DNA of 64,000 nucleotides from Achromobacter sp. RTa (GCF_000757485.1 NZ_JPYO01000029.1:101512-165511); one strand, 5' to 3'. Shown: positions 1 through 7,307, counted from the stretch's first letter. The notes: generated by a model not told the origin, from the letters alone. Numbers and translations: made by a program.

Positions 1-50
1 ATCTGCTATGGTTACAAGTTCCTACACTTCAACAACCATAGGACGGACGT

Positions 51-317
51 ATGACTCAGGAACAAAGTCTGCAAGACATCATCCCCCAGATTTCTATGCT
101 TGGGCTCGCCTTAGCCCAAGCTCAAGCACATTCGAACCGGGATATCACGATGGGGTACATTGGCCGTGCCGTTTTGGCAGCCCAGCAACAGGGAATTAGT
201 AGCGCCTATTTGGAAGAGGTGTACCAAAAAACATTCCCTGGCTCGCCACTACCGATCGCGCTCAGCGATGAGGCATATGCTGAACTGCTCAAGCGTCAGC
301 AATCTGGCAATTCTTGA
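51..317 (+). CDS. Small prophage protein, unknown function
   Basis: An 88-residue soluble protein beginning MTQEQSLQDIIPQ, with predicted helices and an Ala/Gln-rich stretch near residues 40-50. The ATG at 51 follows an AGGACGG ribosome-binding site at 40-46. I see no signal peptide, membrane segment or catalytic motif and do not recognise the family. Its 3' end overlaps the 3' end of the convergent small gene at 289-480 by 29 bp. It lies on the left edge of the prophage arm, so the neighbour beyond position 1 is unknown. It could be a regulatory or accessory phage protein; no function is proposed. Confidence 0.55.
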   Translation: MTQEQSLQDIIPQISMLGLALAQAQAHSNRDITMGYIGRAVLAAQQQGISSAYLEEVYQKTFPGSPLPIALSDEAYAELLKRQQSGNS

Positions 318-480
318 CCGCTGCCCGCTCCACTGAGCTCTTCGAAAGCACTACGTGGCCGTCAGTATTTATTACTGCGGCCATCATTTGTTCGCGCAAC
401 GGGCGCCGCTCCTCTTCCAAGGCGTCCAAGCCTGGCCGAATGAAAAAGAGGACGACGCGCCCCCAGAATTTCTTCAGCAT
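289..480 (-). CDS. Small prophage protein, unknown function
   Basis: A 63-residue protein starting MLKKFWGRVVLFFIRPG. The start at 480 is chosen because GGAG lies 7 nt upstream of the ATG; a longer reading frame extends back through the tRNA genes and is not credible. The N-terminal 15 residues are hydrophobic and basic, which could suit a membrane-associated helix, followed by a charged helical part (LDALEEERRPLREQ). It lies just downstream of the tRNA terminator and converges with the 51-317 gene. Family not recognised. Confidence 0.45.
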   Translation of the reverse strand: MLKKFWGRVVLFFIRPGLDALEEERRPLREQMMAAVINTDGHVVLSKSSVERAAVKNCQIADA

Positions 481-500
481 TGAGATCTCCAAGTAGTAAA

Positions 501-530
501 CCCCGACCGGAATATCCGTATCGGGGCTTT
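501..530 (-). terminator. Rho-independent terminator after the tRNA pair
   Basis: Read leftward, an outer stem CCCCGA/TCGGGG encloses an inner stem CGGA/TCCG and is followed by TTTA. It begins about 9 nt past the CCA end of tRNA-Gly and would end the tRNA transcript. Confidence 0.6.
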
Positions 531-538
531 CGATTATC

Positions 539-613
539 TGGAGCGGGCTGCGAGGATCGAAACCCGCGTAGGCGGCTTGGAAGGCCGCAGCCTGACCACT
601 CGGCCAAGCCCGC
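539..613 (-). tRNA. tRNA-Gly(UCC)
   Basis: Read on the minus strand the gene folds as a cloverleaf. The 7-bp acceptor stem is GCGGGCT/AGCCCGC, with discriminator U and an encoded CCA. The D-arm is GCC/GGC, and the anticodon stem GCGGC/GCCGC encloses loop CTTCCAA, giving anticodon UCC. The T-stem GCGGG/CTCGC closes only if the T-loop has 8 nt instead of 7, an insertion relative to ordinary bacterial tRNA-Gly. It begins at the base after the CCA of the upstream tRNA-like element, with no spacer. Probably a phage-borne tRNA; the unusual T-loop may reflect decay. Confidence 0.8.
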
Positions 614-731
614 TGGTTGCGCGGCTGGGATTCGAACCCAGGGACTCCCAGTATTGGGTGTGCGCCCCACTGAACTGTTTGTAGCGGCCTCACCCTTCGT
701 CCAGACCTTTCGGCATCTCGGGCACCGCGCA
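614..731 (-). tRNA. Atypical tRNA-like element, about 118 nt, anticodon unassigned
   Basis: The 3' half is convincing: a perfect T-arm (CTGGG, loop TTCGAAT, CCCAG), acceptor strand CCGCGCA, discriminator A and encoded CCA, abutting tRNA-Gly. The only perfect 7-nt partner for the acceptor strand, TGCGCGG, lies at 725-731, making the element about 118 nt with 83 nt between acceptor and T-arm. That is too long for an ordinary tRNA, and I found no normal 5+7 anticodon arm. A CCCA/TGGG hairpin before the T-arm resembles a long variable arm. The GCGC next to the T-tract also occurs at the 1.87-kb terminator, so the 5' pairing could be coincidental. It may be a class II tRNA with an insertion, or a tRNA 3' fragment. 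Confidence 0.45.
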
Positions 732-758
732 AAAAAACCGCCAGCTTGCGCTTGGCGG
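731..758 (-). terminator. Rho-independent terminator of the 797-1030 gene
   Basis: Read leftward: stem CCGCC-A-AGC, loop GCAA, GCT-GGCGG, then seven T residues. The T-run touches the presumed 5' end of the tRNA-like element. The same layout (T7 followed by GCGC) is seen at 1871-1900. Confidence 0.7.
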
Positions 759-796
759 ATTCAGATCTAGCACTGTGGTTTAGGCAGGCAAAGCAC

Positions 797-1030
797 TCAG
801 TTTTCGCGTGTCAGCCTGATCGTAATAGTTTGCTCGGCCAAGCTCTCTGGCATTGTTGGACCTTGCATTTGCCCTTCAGCCCCGGGGCATTCACCCGACG
901 CAAACTCCCCAGCAGACATCGCGCTCATCTCAAGCGTGGCCCAATGAATGAGTATGTTTCGCTCTATCGCATCTGCCATCTCGCGCAGCCGATTTGCCAG
1001 ATCGTACCTGCTCATTTGCTGAATCAGCAT
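797..1030 (-). CDS. Hypothetical prophage protein
   Basis: A 77-residue protein starting MLIQQMSRYDLANRL. The start at 1030 has AAAGGCGG about 6 nt upstream and is preferred over a start 54 nt further out. The first 30 residues are a strongly predicted helix (NRLREMADAIER), followed by a less ordered tail. No signal peptide, membrane helix or known motif is visible. It is followed by its own terminator at 731-758 and lies downstream of two further leftward small genes. Function unknown. Confidence 0.5.
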   Translation of the reverse strand: MLIQQMSRYDLANRLREMADAIERNILIHWATLEMSAMSAGEFASGECPGAEGQMQGPTMPESLAEQTITIRLTREN

Positions 1031-1099
1031 TGCGCCGCCTTTCGGCACATGTGAAAAATACCGTCCACTTTCACGCGTGGGCAATCTAGCGAATGTTGC

Positions 1100-1357
1100 T
1101 CAGGAAGGTCGCACATGAGCATCGACCAGATGACGCCCATGATTTATAGCAGCATCTACGGCCATTACAGGGCTTGAAACAAACCCTCCTGACGCAAACA
1201 GCGGCACTTCTTCGGGTACGTTCAACCCATGTTGATCCGCAATGACGTCCAGTGCCACAGTGGCTGTGAACGCTGGCCGACGGCTTCTCCCAACCGATAT
1301 ACGGGAGACGTTTGCCGTTAGACGATACCCTTTGTAGATCATGTTGTTGTGAAACAT
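1100..1357 (-). CDS. Hypothetical prophage protein
   Basis: An 85-residue protein starting MFHNNMIYKGYRLTANVSR, with a near-consensus AGGAGGG site 5 nt before the ATG. The composition suggests a small alpha/beta fold: a basic N-terminal strand pair, then PAFTATVALDVIAD and a helical C terminus. No catalytic motif, signal or membrane segment is evident. It lies 37 bp downstream of the cold-shock gene on the same strand and may share its transcript. Not assigned to a family. Confidence 0.55.
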   Translation of the reverse strand: MFHNNMIYKGYRLTANVSRISVGRSRRPAFTATVALDVIADQHGLNVPEEVPLFASGGFVSSPVMAVDAAINHGRHLVDAHVRPS

Positions 1358-1393
1358 AAGCCCTCCTATCTTTCACTTACCTAGGGCTCTGTT

Positions 1394-1600
1394 TCACAAC
1401 GCGCGAATTTGCGTAGCCTGTGGGCCTTTGGCGCCTGGCGCCGAAACGTAGCTGACGCGTTGGTTTTCAACTAAAACCTTGTGGCCATCGTCGCTGACTA
1501 TCTCAGAGAAATGAGCAAATAGGTCCTTGCCGCCGTTCTCAGGCATGATGAATCCAAAGCCCTTTGCGTCATTGAACCACTTAACAATTCCGGTTTCCAT
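1394..1600 (-). CDS. Prophage-encoded cold-shock domain protein (CspA family)
   Basis: A 68-residue single cold-shock domain. It shows the family's RNA-binding motifs: RNP1 as KGFGFI near residues 14-19 and RNP2 as LFAHFSEI near 28-35, plus the opening GIVKWFN. The ATG at 1600 follows AAGGAG 6 nt upstream; the frame stays open further 5' but without a better site. Family members bind single-stranded RNA and DNA and act as RNA chaperones or antiterminators. A Csp in a prophage late arm could affect phage mRNA structure or antitermination, which is inference. It sits between the 1100-1357 gene and a terminator at 1871-1900. Confidence 0.9.
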   Translation of the reverse strand: METGIVKWFNDAKGFGFIMPENGGKDLFAHFSEIVSDDGHKVLVENQRVSYVSAPGAKGPQATQIRAL

Positions 1601-1870
1601 TCTTCTACTCCTTAAATCGCGGGCATCGCCCGAAAGGGAGCTAGTCAAGGAAAGGACTGCGAACAATGAAGCACCCTTGAGGGCGCAAAACCGGACGAAA
1701 ATCGCGATGCTCGAAAAGCCGCTAATTCACTATGGGCGCACCCGCCCAGAAAGTCAACCAGCGTTTCCATTTAGCGCCAGAGCAGACTTGGAACATGGCA
1801 CGCATGTCGCTGTGTCTGTCCGAATTCGGAGCAGAACCTCTAATCAAGCCACACTACGAGCATTGCGCGC
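1601..1870. other. Gene-free leader region upstream of the cold-shock gene
   Basis: About 270 bp without a supported gene on either strand. It is bounded upstream by the terminator at 1871-1900, so the cold-shock gene probably has its own promoter and a long 5' untranslated leader here, as cspA genes commonly do. I could not pick out a convincing -35/-10 pair. Confidence 0.3.
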
Positions 1871-1900
1871 AAAAAAACCCGCCAGCTTTCGCGTAACGGG
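1871..1900 (-). terminator. Leftward terminator
   Basis: Read leftward: outer stem CCCGTTA/TGGCGGG (two G-T pairs), inner GC-GAAA-GC, then seven T residues and GCGC. It would end transcription coming from the 1986-3186 genes. Confidence 0.65.
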
Positions 1901-1985
1901 TTTTGCGGGACGGACTTCTTAGGAAATCCGTTATTGCTAATTATGGCGGTGGTTTTCCGCACCGTCAAGGATCATCTTGGTGCGG

Positions 1986-2156
1986 CTAGACTTCCACCTT
2001 CCGCAGGCTCGCTGCAGCTCCTTTTATCCCTGCAGCGACAAAGTCAGCTTGGTCTGCTGTGATCACTACTGTATTGGGATCGTCACTGCCGCTGTCCTGC
2101 TACGTGATATAGATGTTTCCGCCCATGATCGAAACCTCGACTTCGTACATTTTCAT
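1986..2156 (-). pseudogene. Small phage gene interrupted by an in-frame TAG
   Basis: The frame starts at ATG 2156 with GGAG 8 nt upstream and reads MKMYEVEVSIMGGNIYIT. It then meets TAG at 2100-2102, followed in the same frame by CAG and 36 more sense codons up to TAG at 1986-1988. The second part (QDSGSDDPNTVVITADQ) reads as plausible protein and continues the beta-strand pattern of the first. From memory it resembles small phage proteins with a Y-E-V-E-V start and an acidic DxPNTVVI segment; this is unsearched. A single change (for example CAG to TAG) would explain it, or the codon is suppressed. It lies just after the 2228-2818 gene. Confidence 0.5.
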
Positions 2157-2227
2157 TTGTTCGACTCCATGAAATGGCCTCCCGGTCCAGGACGCTGTTT
2201 TTTGCCATGGGATGCGGCGAGGAAGCG

Positions 2228-2818
2228 CTACGGGATAAACCCCCCGCCGCGCAGCAGCATTTCTGCAGCGGCATGCGCCGCTTGCTCGATACCGTAGATC
2301 GGTTCCGCACCCTTCTTCTCTCGTGCGCCGCGCAGCCATTCGTTGGCCTTAGCGCTAGCCCTTTCCACGCTTCGAACGTTGCAAGCGTACTCGTCAGCGA
2401 TCGCTTGCAAGGTGCGTACACTGCCTCTGTCGTAGTACCGACGTACAAGAGCGTGCAGGAGCGCGCTATGTGCGGTACGCATCGAAAGATGCGCGCCCAG
2501 CGCTACCGCGATCCTTTGCAAAGCGCCCACCCAGCCCGGATGGTCACCCTCGGACTGGCAATGCTTGCAACAAACTTTGCGTTGTCCATAGCGCGCCCAA
2601 AGCACAGCCAAGTGCAATGGCTCCAAGCCGCGCTCCAGGAACTGGCGGACCTGGGCGATTTCGGCGCATCCATCGACGCCCGCAAGGGGTCCCGGCTCGC
2701 CCAAGCGCATGTCTGCCGCACGGGCCACAGCCGGCCGGTTCAGGGTATGCCGTTCTTCGCTGAATGCGTAGGCCAAGGCCACGGCGAGCCGCGGAAACGG
2801 CGCATTGCGTTCGGTCAT
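2228..2818 (-). CDS. Putative DNA-binding regulator of the prophage leftward arm
   Basis: A 196-residue basic protein starting MTERNAPFPRLAVALAY. Residues about 82-90 carry a short Cys cluster (CCKHC), possibly metal binding. Residues about 137-160 (LQAIADEYACNVRSVERASAKA) fit a helix-turn-helix. Its start overlaps the stop of the upstream gene as ATGA at 2815-2818, so the two are translationally coupled. It lies after the replication genes, where lambdoid phages often encode a Q-type late regulator, so a similar role is possible. That is inferred from position and the HTH only; I do not recognise a named family. Confidence 0.55.
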   Translation of the reverse strand: MTERNAPFPRLAVALAYAFSEERHTLNRPAVARAADMRLGEPGPLAGVDGCAEIAQVRQFLERGLEPLHLAVLWARYGQRKVCCKHCQSEGDHPGWVGALQRIAVALGAHLSMRTAHSALLHALVRRYYDRGSVRTLQAIADEYACNVRSVERASAKANEWLRGAREKKGAEPIYGIEQAAHAAAEMLLRGGGFIP

Positions 2819-3186
2819 GCTTCCTCCGGCATCGCGTAGACGGGATACAAGGGCGCCGGTTCATTGCTGCCACCCGCTATGCGCAGCCAGGTGTTCAGCT
2901 GCTCGCGCGCGTCAGCATCGTGGCGCGGGTGCCCGGCCCACAACAGCATCCATTGGCCGCGCTCGGACTCGCTCAGCGTCATCAGGTGTTTGGCCAGCAG
3001 ACGGTCAAGGGTGGCGCGGTCCGCAAGCGCCACGCCCCCACGGCAACGCCAGCAGCGGCACGGTGCATACGTCATGCCTGTGTCATAGATCGGGTCCGCG
3101 ATTTGATGCGTTCGCGCGATGATCGCGCCGGCTGCCTCCTCAACAGGGAGCTCCAGCCAAGTTTCGGGGTCGTTGTGATCGAGCAT
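2815..3186 (-). CDS. Hypothetical prophage protein with a CxCxxC motif
   Basis: A 123-residue protein starting MLDHNDPETWLELP. The ATG at 3186 has AGGAC about 7 nt upstream; extending to 3339 would add an unlikely Cys/Arg-rich N terminus. Residues about 42-47 contain CRCWRC, possibly metal binding, and the C-terminal half is helical (LLAKHLMTLSESERGQW). The stop overlaps the start of the 2228-2818 gene by the ATGA arrangement. No enzyme motif was recognised. Confidence 0.55.
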   Translation of the reverse strand: MLDHNDPETWLELPVEEAAGAIIARTHQIADPIYDTGMTYAPCRCWRCRGGVALADRATLDRLLAKHLMTLSESERGQWMLLWAGHPRHDADAREQLNTWLRIAGGSNEPAPLYPVYAMPEEA

Positions 3187-3410
3187 GATCAAGTCCTCAA
3201 ACGATTCCAGGGTTGTAGGGAGGGACGCGCAGCAAGCGCGCCACAAGCTCAACCGCAGAGCCGTCGTGAACAGTGCTCTCGGTGAAGCGCAACGTCCTCC
3301 GGCAAGCGGGGACGATGTATTGCGGCAGGCAATCGCCATCAGGCGAATACCCGCAGATTTTTCAGGGCCGGATTGACCGCAGTAGCATGAAGGCCCGACC
3401 AGGAGATGCT

Positions 3411-3677
3411 ATGGAAAAAGCAAAATGGGACTTCCAGATAGAACGCCCTTTCCAGGATGACGGGCACTGGCGCATTGGCTACACGTTGATTCCGGGCACA
3501 GATGGAACTGCCGGCGAACGCATCGCCATCGAGGAGCGCTACCCTTCCGCACAAATCGCTATCGACGAAGCGACTCGCCTTGCGCAGATCCATGTCGCGG
3601 ATCTGAACGGGGATACCGCGGCGTTTGAAAAGCCGAGTGACGAAGAGGTGCCGTTCGGCAAGCATTCTCGTTTCTAG
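3411..3677 (+). CDS. Small prophage protein encoded opposite to its neighbours
   Basis: An 88-residue protein starting MEKAKWDFQIERPFQDDGHWRIGYTLIP, preceded by AGGAG 6 nt before the ATG. It is acidic and soluble, with an alternating pattern suggesting a beta-rich N-terminal half. It lies on the plus strand between two blocks of minus-strand prophage genes (ending 3186 and 3710), the arrangement of an independently transcribed accessory gene. No recognisable family. Confidence 0.5.
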   Translation: MEKAKWDFQIERPFQDDGHWRIGYTLIPGTDGTAGERIAIEERYPSAQIAIDEATRLAQIHVADLNGDTAAFEKPSDEEVPFGKHSRF

Positions 3678-3709
3678 ATTGACGACCGTCCGATATGGCA
3701 GAACAGTCA

Positions 3710-5437
3710 TCACGCCGATCCCCGGTTTTGCAGCGAGTAGATGGGCGCCCGCGTGAAATGCGCATAATCGCGGTACTGACCTGTCACCCGGTCATACTGC
3801 AGTTCCACCATACCCACGCGACCGACGAACTTCTTGCGGATTTTCTGAATATGGATCTCCACCGGCTTGTTCTCGTCCTTGACGTGCCGGTACACAGTGA
3901 TGCAGTTGTCGGCCTTGTTGCGCCAATGCGCGGAACCTGACACGTCGTATGGCGTGGGGATCGGGTAGTCGCCCGAATCCTTGTCCTTGTAGAGCTTCGC
4001 CGGGTGCGCCACGACCCATGTGTGCACGCCGTGCGCCCAGCAGAACTTGCGGATTTTGGACAAAGCTAGGGAGATATAGTCCGTCTCCGTCTGTCCGGCG
4101 GTCCGCCCGTGTTCGATCTCGTTCCACGGGTCCATGATCAACCCGCGGATGCCCTTGCGGGTCACCAACCGGCTAGCCTGTTCCAGCAGCGCATCAAGGC
4201 TGGGCGACTCCGGCATCATGAAAGTGAAGTGGTCGGCCAAGAAATCCATTGCCCTGTCCAACTCCGCCACGTCCATACGGTCGTTCGGCCCCGCCGCAAA
4301 CGGCTTGCCGATGAACTTCTCCATCAGCTTCTCGCTGTGATAGTCCGCAGGGAAGTTCTCGGGCGAGAACATTCCGAAATTCCAACCATGCTGCTGCGCA
4401 AGATGGACAGCCAGGGCATCCAGCCATTCGGATTTGCCATGGCCGGGGATGCCGGTCACCAGGGTCCACTCCCCTTCCAGCACCGTATAGTGCCCGTCCA
4501 TGCCGGGCCAGCCGGTCGACACACCGCGCCTGACCTCACCCTCGTAGCGGCGCAGAATTTCCGAGCGGAAGTCCGTCACGGAGTACGTTCCCTCGATCGG
4601 CACCGGCTGTGCGTCTTCAATACACTTCTGCAAGGCTTCGGGGCCAAGCTTGATCAGCACGTCGTTTGCGTCTTTGCAGCCTTCTGGCCAGGTCACGATC
4701 AGGCACTTATCGCGACCGAGGCGGCGAACCAACTCTTCCTGAAGGCGCCGGCCCGGCGCGTCGTCGTCCACAGCGATGATGTGTTCGCGGACGCTGGCCA
4801 ACTGCTCGCAATCCAGGAAATCGAATTTGCTGTCGTAGTTCTTCGTGTCCGGCGTGGGCGCGCCATCGGGCACCGAGACGCAGTTTTTGAAACCGCCCTC
4901 CTCCACCGACAACTTGTCCATCTCGCCTTCGACCCAGATCAGGACTGCATCCACATCGTTCAAGCCGTACAGCACGCGCTGCGCCCCCGAGGCCAGACGG
5001 AACAGTTTGTCGCCGGTGCGGTACTTGACGTTGATCACCTCGTCGCCGTCCAAGTACGGGAACATCACGCAGGTGCGTTCCTCTTCGACCTGTGGGAAGT
5101 ACTGTGAGCCGTAGCCGATGCAATTGCGCAGCAGCGTGCCCTGGCTGATCCCGCGCCCGGCGAAGTAGTCCACGACGGCCTGGGGCAGATCGGTGCGGTT
5201 CAGCACGTAGTCCGGCCTGCGGTAGATCTTCGGAGCCTCGGGCCGGCGCTCTTCGCCGTGGCCCAGCGACCCGCCCCAACCACAGTGGTGGCAGTTCCAC
5301 AGGCCCTTCTCGGTGTTGACCGACAGGCACGGATAGTTTTTCTTCCGGCGACTGGGCGAGCATTTCGGGCACGTGGTCTTGACCTCCACGCCCGTGCGGC
5401 CCCGCAGGTCGATCCCGAAGTCATCGAAGGTCTTCAC
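3710..5437 (-). CDS. Phage primase-helicase (zinc finger, toprim, DnaB-type ATPase)
   Basis: A 575-residue protein organised like T7 gp4. A CPKC...CHHC zinc-binding finger lies near residues 23-52. A toprim domain follows, with acidic motif VEGEMDKLS near 169-177 and AVDDDAPG near 222-229. A RecA/DnaB-like helicase core has Walker A GIPGHGKSE at 329-337, Walker B LIMDPWNE near 433-440 and a conserved AHPAK near 478-482. It should prime lagging-strand synthesis and unwind DNA at the phage fork. Its start overlaps the stop of the replication-initiator gene as ATGA at 5434-5437, so initiator and primase-helicase are translated together. All key nucleotide-binding residues are present. Confidence 0.88.
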   Translation of the reverse strand: MKTFDDFGIDLRGRTGVEVKTTCPKCSPSRRKKNYPCLSVNTEKGLWNCHHCGWGGSLGHGEERRPEAPKIYRRPDYVLNRTDLPQAVVDYFAGRGISQGTLLRNCIGYGSQYFPQVEEERTCVMFPYLDGDEVINVKYRTGDKLFRLASGAQRVLYGLNDVDAVLIWVEGEMDKLSVEEGGFKNCVSVPDGAPTPDTKNYDSKFDFLDCEQLASVREHIIAVDDDAPGRRLQEELVRRLGRDKCLIVTWPEGCKDANDVLIKLGPEALQKCIEDAQPVPIEGTYSVTDFRSEILRRYEGEVRRGVSTGWPGMDGHYTVLEGEWTLVTGIPGHGKSEWLDALAVHLAQQHGWNFGMFSPENFPADYHSEKLMEKFIGKPFAAGPNDRMDVAELDRAMDFLADHFTFMMPESPSLDALLEQASRLVTRKGIRGLIMDPWNEIEHGRTAGQTETDYISLALSKIRKFCWAHGVHTWVVAHPAKLYKDKDSGDYPIPTPYDVSGSAHWRNKADNCITVYRHVKDENKPVEIHIQKIRKKFVGRVGMVELQYDRVTGQYRDYAHFTRAPIYSLQNRGSA

Positions 5438-6396
5438 AGCACCACCTCCGGACGGCCATCAGCGCCGAAAATTCGGCCATTGAGCCGATAGCGACCATTG
5501 CCCAGATCGACGCGCCCATCCTCGGGCATCACGACGTTGCTCAGCTGCCCCGCGTACTGCGCGAAGTTCGTCGCGTTGAACAAGGTCGCAGGCCGCAGGT
5601 ACTTCCCCCAACGCGGATTTCCGAACCACTCGGCGCGCTTGGCGTCGATCACCGCGCGAATTTCCTCCGCGGTGTAGCCCTCGCCGAGTCTGCCGCGCAC
5701 GAGGCGGAGGTTGGACTCTACGGGCTTAAACGCCGATCCAGTCACCTCGTTGAGATGGGCGATGATGGTCTTGGCGGCGTCGCTTTCGGCTTCGGGATGA
5801 GCCGCCGAGTCGGGCTTGCCCGACAAGGGTTTTTCTTTCTTTTGTATAGTTTCCTTTTGTGGTTCCCGAATCGGTAACCCCTGCGTGACCGAATCGGTAA
5901 CCCTTACCGAATCAGTAACCCCAGTGACCAAATCAGTAACCCCAGTAGTGGTTACCGAATCAGTAACTTGGGTTGCCGTTTCGGTAACCCCATCAAGGGG
6001 TTGCTGTTCCGGTAACCCCCGTTGCTCTTTCGGTAACCCCTCCGCAACCGAATCCGTAACGGTTTGAGCAGCGCCCCCAAGCGTCCATTGTTTGTAGCGC
6101 TTGTTGAGGGACAGCGAGTTGCTGAATGTGCCGGCCGTCCGGCGTAGGACGCCTGCGGCAATGAGGTCGTTTACAGCACGGCTGACGTGGGGCTTGGCGA
6201 TGCCAGTCATAGATGAGAGTTGTCCCAGGCTGATGTCGTCAGCCTTCTTTCCATACCCATAGGTTTTGCGAACCACGGCCATCACAACGGCCCACTGGCG
6301 CGCTGAAAGGCCGGCACGGCACAAGCCCTCAAGGAGCTCGTTTGCGATGCGCGTATGGCCGTCCTCGACCTGCGGCGACGTGTTGTCGTGTGTCAA
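5434..6396 (-). CDS. Phage replication initiator (O-like)
   Basis: About 320 residues if translation begins at TTG 6396 (LTHDNTSPQ). That start lies 10 nt after the upstream gene's stop with GAGGCG nearby; the frame has no ATG until far upstream. Residues about 20-95 match the N-terminal winged-helix of phage O-type replication proteins (ELLEGLCRAGLSARQWAVV...ISLGQLSSMTGIAKPHVSRAV). A linker made of VTDSV/VTEGLP-like repeats follows, encoded by the iterons. The C-terminal part (YLRPATLFNATNFAQYAGQL) matches a segment common to phage replication proteins. It probably binds the iterons and loads the helicase encoded next. Start codon uncertain. Confidence 0.8.
   Translation of the reverse strand: MTHDNTSPQVEDGHTRIANELLEGLCRAGLSARQWAVVMAVVRKTYGYGKKADDISLGQLSSMTGIAKPHVSRAVNDLIAAGVLRRTAGTFSNSLSLNKRYKQWTLGGAAQTVTDSVAEGLPKEQRGLPEQQPLDGVTETATQVTDSVTTTGVTDLVTGVTDSVRVTDSVTQGLPIREPQKETIQKKEKPLSGKPDSAAHPEAESDAAKTIIAHLNEVTGSAFKPVESNLRLVRGRLGEGYTAEEIRAVIDAKRAEWFGNPRWGKYLRPATLFNATNFAQYAGQLSNVVMPEDGRVDLGNGRYRLNGRIFGADGRPEVVL
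5867..6062. repeat. Nine iterons inside the initiator gene: probable prophage origin
   Basis: Nine copies of a 14-bp element close to CGAATCGGTAACCC begin near 5867, 5890, 5908, 5929, 5956, 5977, 6004, 6024 and 6049, 18-27 bp apart and all in the same orientation. The core GTAAC is present in every copy. A pyrimidine/AT-rich stretch (about 5828-5864, TTTTTCTTTCTTTTGTATAG) flanks one end, as a DNA unwinding element would. In lambda the origin likewise lies within gene O as iterons beside an AT-rich segment. Confidence 0.8.
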
Positions 6397-6406
6397 TGTG
6401 TGCGCC

Positions 6407-6736
6407 TCAGAACGGCAATCCGTCGTCGGGTATCCACACAACGCGGAAGCAGCCTGCGGACGCGGGCAGCGCCCGTAGTGCCAGGGCAGCGGCCTCACGT
6501 ACTCGGTCGGCGGGCAGTTCTGCGAACTCCGGCCCATCACCGATCAGTTGGCGGATGGGATCGTGCGTGATCTGAACGCCGAACAAGGCCGACAGCGGCA
6601 CATCGAGCGCGTCGGGGCCTGAGCCGCTGACGATCCTGGGCGGCTGGTCGGGCTGGTGCTGCACCAGGGAAATTTCCCGTTCCGTGCCACGTGCGTCCGT
6701 GTAGCGCAGCAAAGGCACGATCATGCGAGGGGCCAT
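6407..6736 (-). CDS. Hypothetical prophage protein upstream of the initiator
   Basis: A 109-residue protein starting MAPRMIVPLLRYTDARGTERE, with GGAGG 5 nt before the ATG at 6736. It is acidic, rich in Pro/Ala/Leu, and ends FRVVWIPDDGLPF. No membrane segment or enzymatic motif is visible. Its stop lies 10 nt before the proposed TTG start of the replication initiator, so the two are probably one transcription unit and may be translationally coupled. Confidence 0.5.
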   Translation of the reverse strand: MAPRMIVPLLRYTDARGTEREISLVQHQPDQPPRIVSGSGPDALDVPLSALFGVQITHDPIRQLIGDGPEFAELPADRVREAAALALRALPASAGCFRVVWIPDDGLPF

Positions 6737-6835
6737 AGAACCTCCATCACTCCACAAAGAAGGCACTTCGGCAGGATGGGTGGAGGAGTCCATCTCTTCG
6801 GGAGCTACCCTAGCCGTGTGCACACCGTTATCCGC

Positions 6836-7036
6836 CTACGGCCTGAGCCGGTGGCGGCGTTGAAAGTTGACCCGGGTGCGTTCTTCGCGCTCCAGACCTC
6901 GATCGAAATCGGCAATCCACTTGCGCATGCCGCGCCGGCGCCACAGAAGCCAGAGGCCCACGCAGCAACCGACGATCAGCATCAGCAGCCACGTGAACGC
7001 GGCCATTAGGATCAAGATGGAAACTGCCGTGTTCAT
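6836..7036 (-). CDS. Small single-span membrane protein
   Basis: A 66-residue protein with one long hydrophobic segment (about residues 5-32, ILILMAAFTWLLMLIVGC and onward) followed by WRRRGMRK and a charged, basic cytoplasmic tail. The positive-inside rule predicts the tail in the cytoplasm. GGAGG lies about 10 nt before the ATG. It lies in the early leftward arm of the prophage. Function unknown. Confidence 0.5.
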   Translation of the reverse strand: MNTAVSILILMAAFTWLLMLIVGCCVGLWLLWRRRGMRKWIADFDRGLEREERTRVNFQRRHRLRP

Positions 7037-7205
7037 GGCTACACGTCCTCCGGGCCGATGCGGACGGCACCCGGTGCCGGCGGCGTGGTGGTGACGCCGG
7101 GGATGTGCACTTCGGCCACATCCTCCGACTCGATATGGGCGGTCGAGTCCACTTGTGACAGAATGTTGGCTCCTACACCCCCAACCTGCTCACAAGGGAC
7201 TGACC

Positions 7206-7307
7206 ATGGAAAAGAGAAATCAGGCACCCCCGCGGCGCAATCCGACGCCGCAGCCTCAACCTCAAAGGATGCGGAATGACTACCAAGCAGGCCATAACGA
7301 CCGTTGA
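7206..7307 (+). CDS. Possible 33-residue basic peptide preceding the membrane-protein gene
   Basis: An ATG at 7206 with AAGGGA about 7 nt upstream opens a 33-codon frame beginning MEKRNQAPPRRNPTPQPQPQ, rich in Pro, Gln, Arg and Asn. It overlaps the start of the next gene (7276) by 32 bp in a different frame. It could be a genuine small protein or a leader that couples translation of 7276-7767. No family is recognised. Confidence 0.35.
   Translation: MEKRNQAPPRRNPTPQPQPQRMRNDYQAGHNDR

Noticed and set aside
5867..6062. CRISPR array or minisatellite
   Set aside because: Short 14-bp iterons spaced 18-27 bp inside a replication gene fit an origin better.
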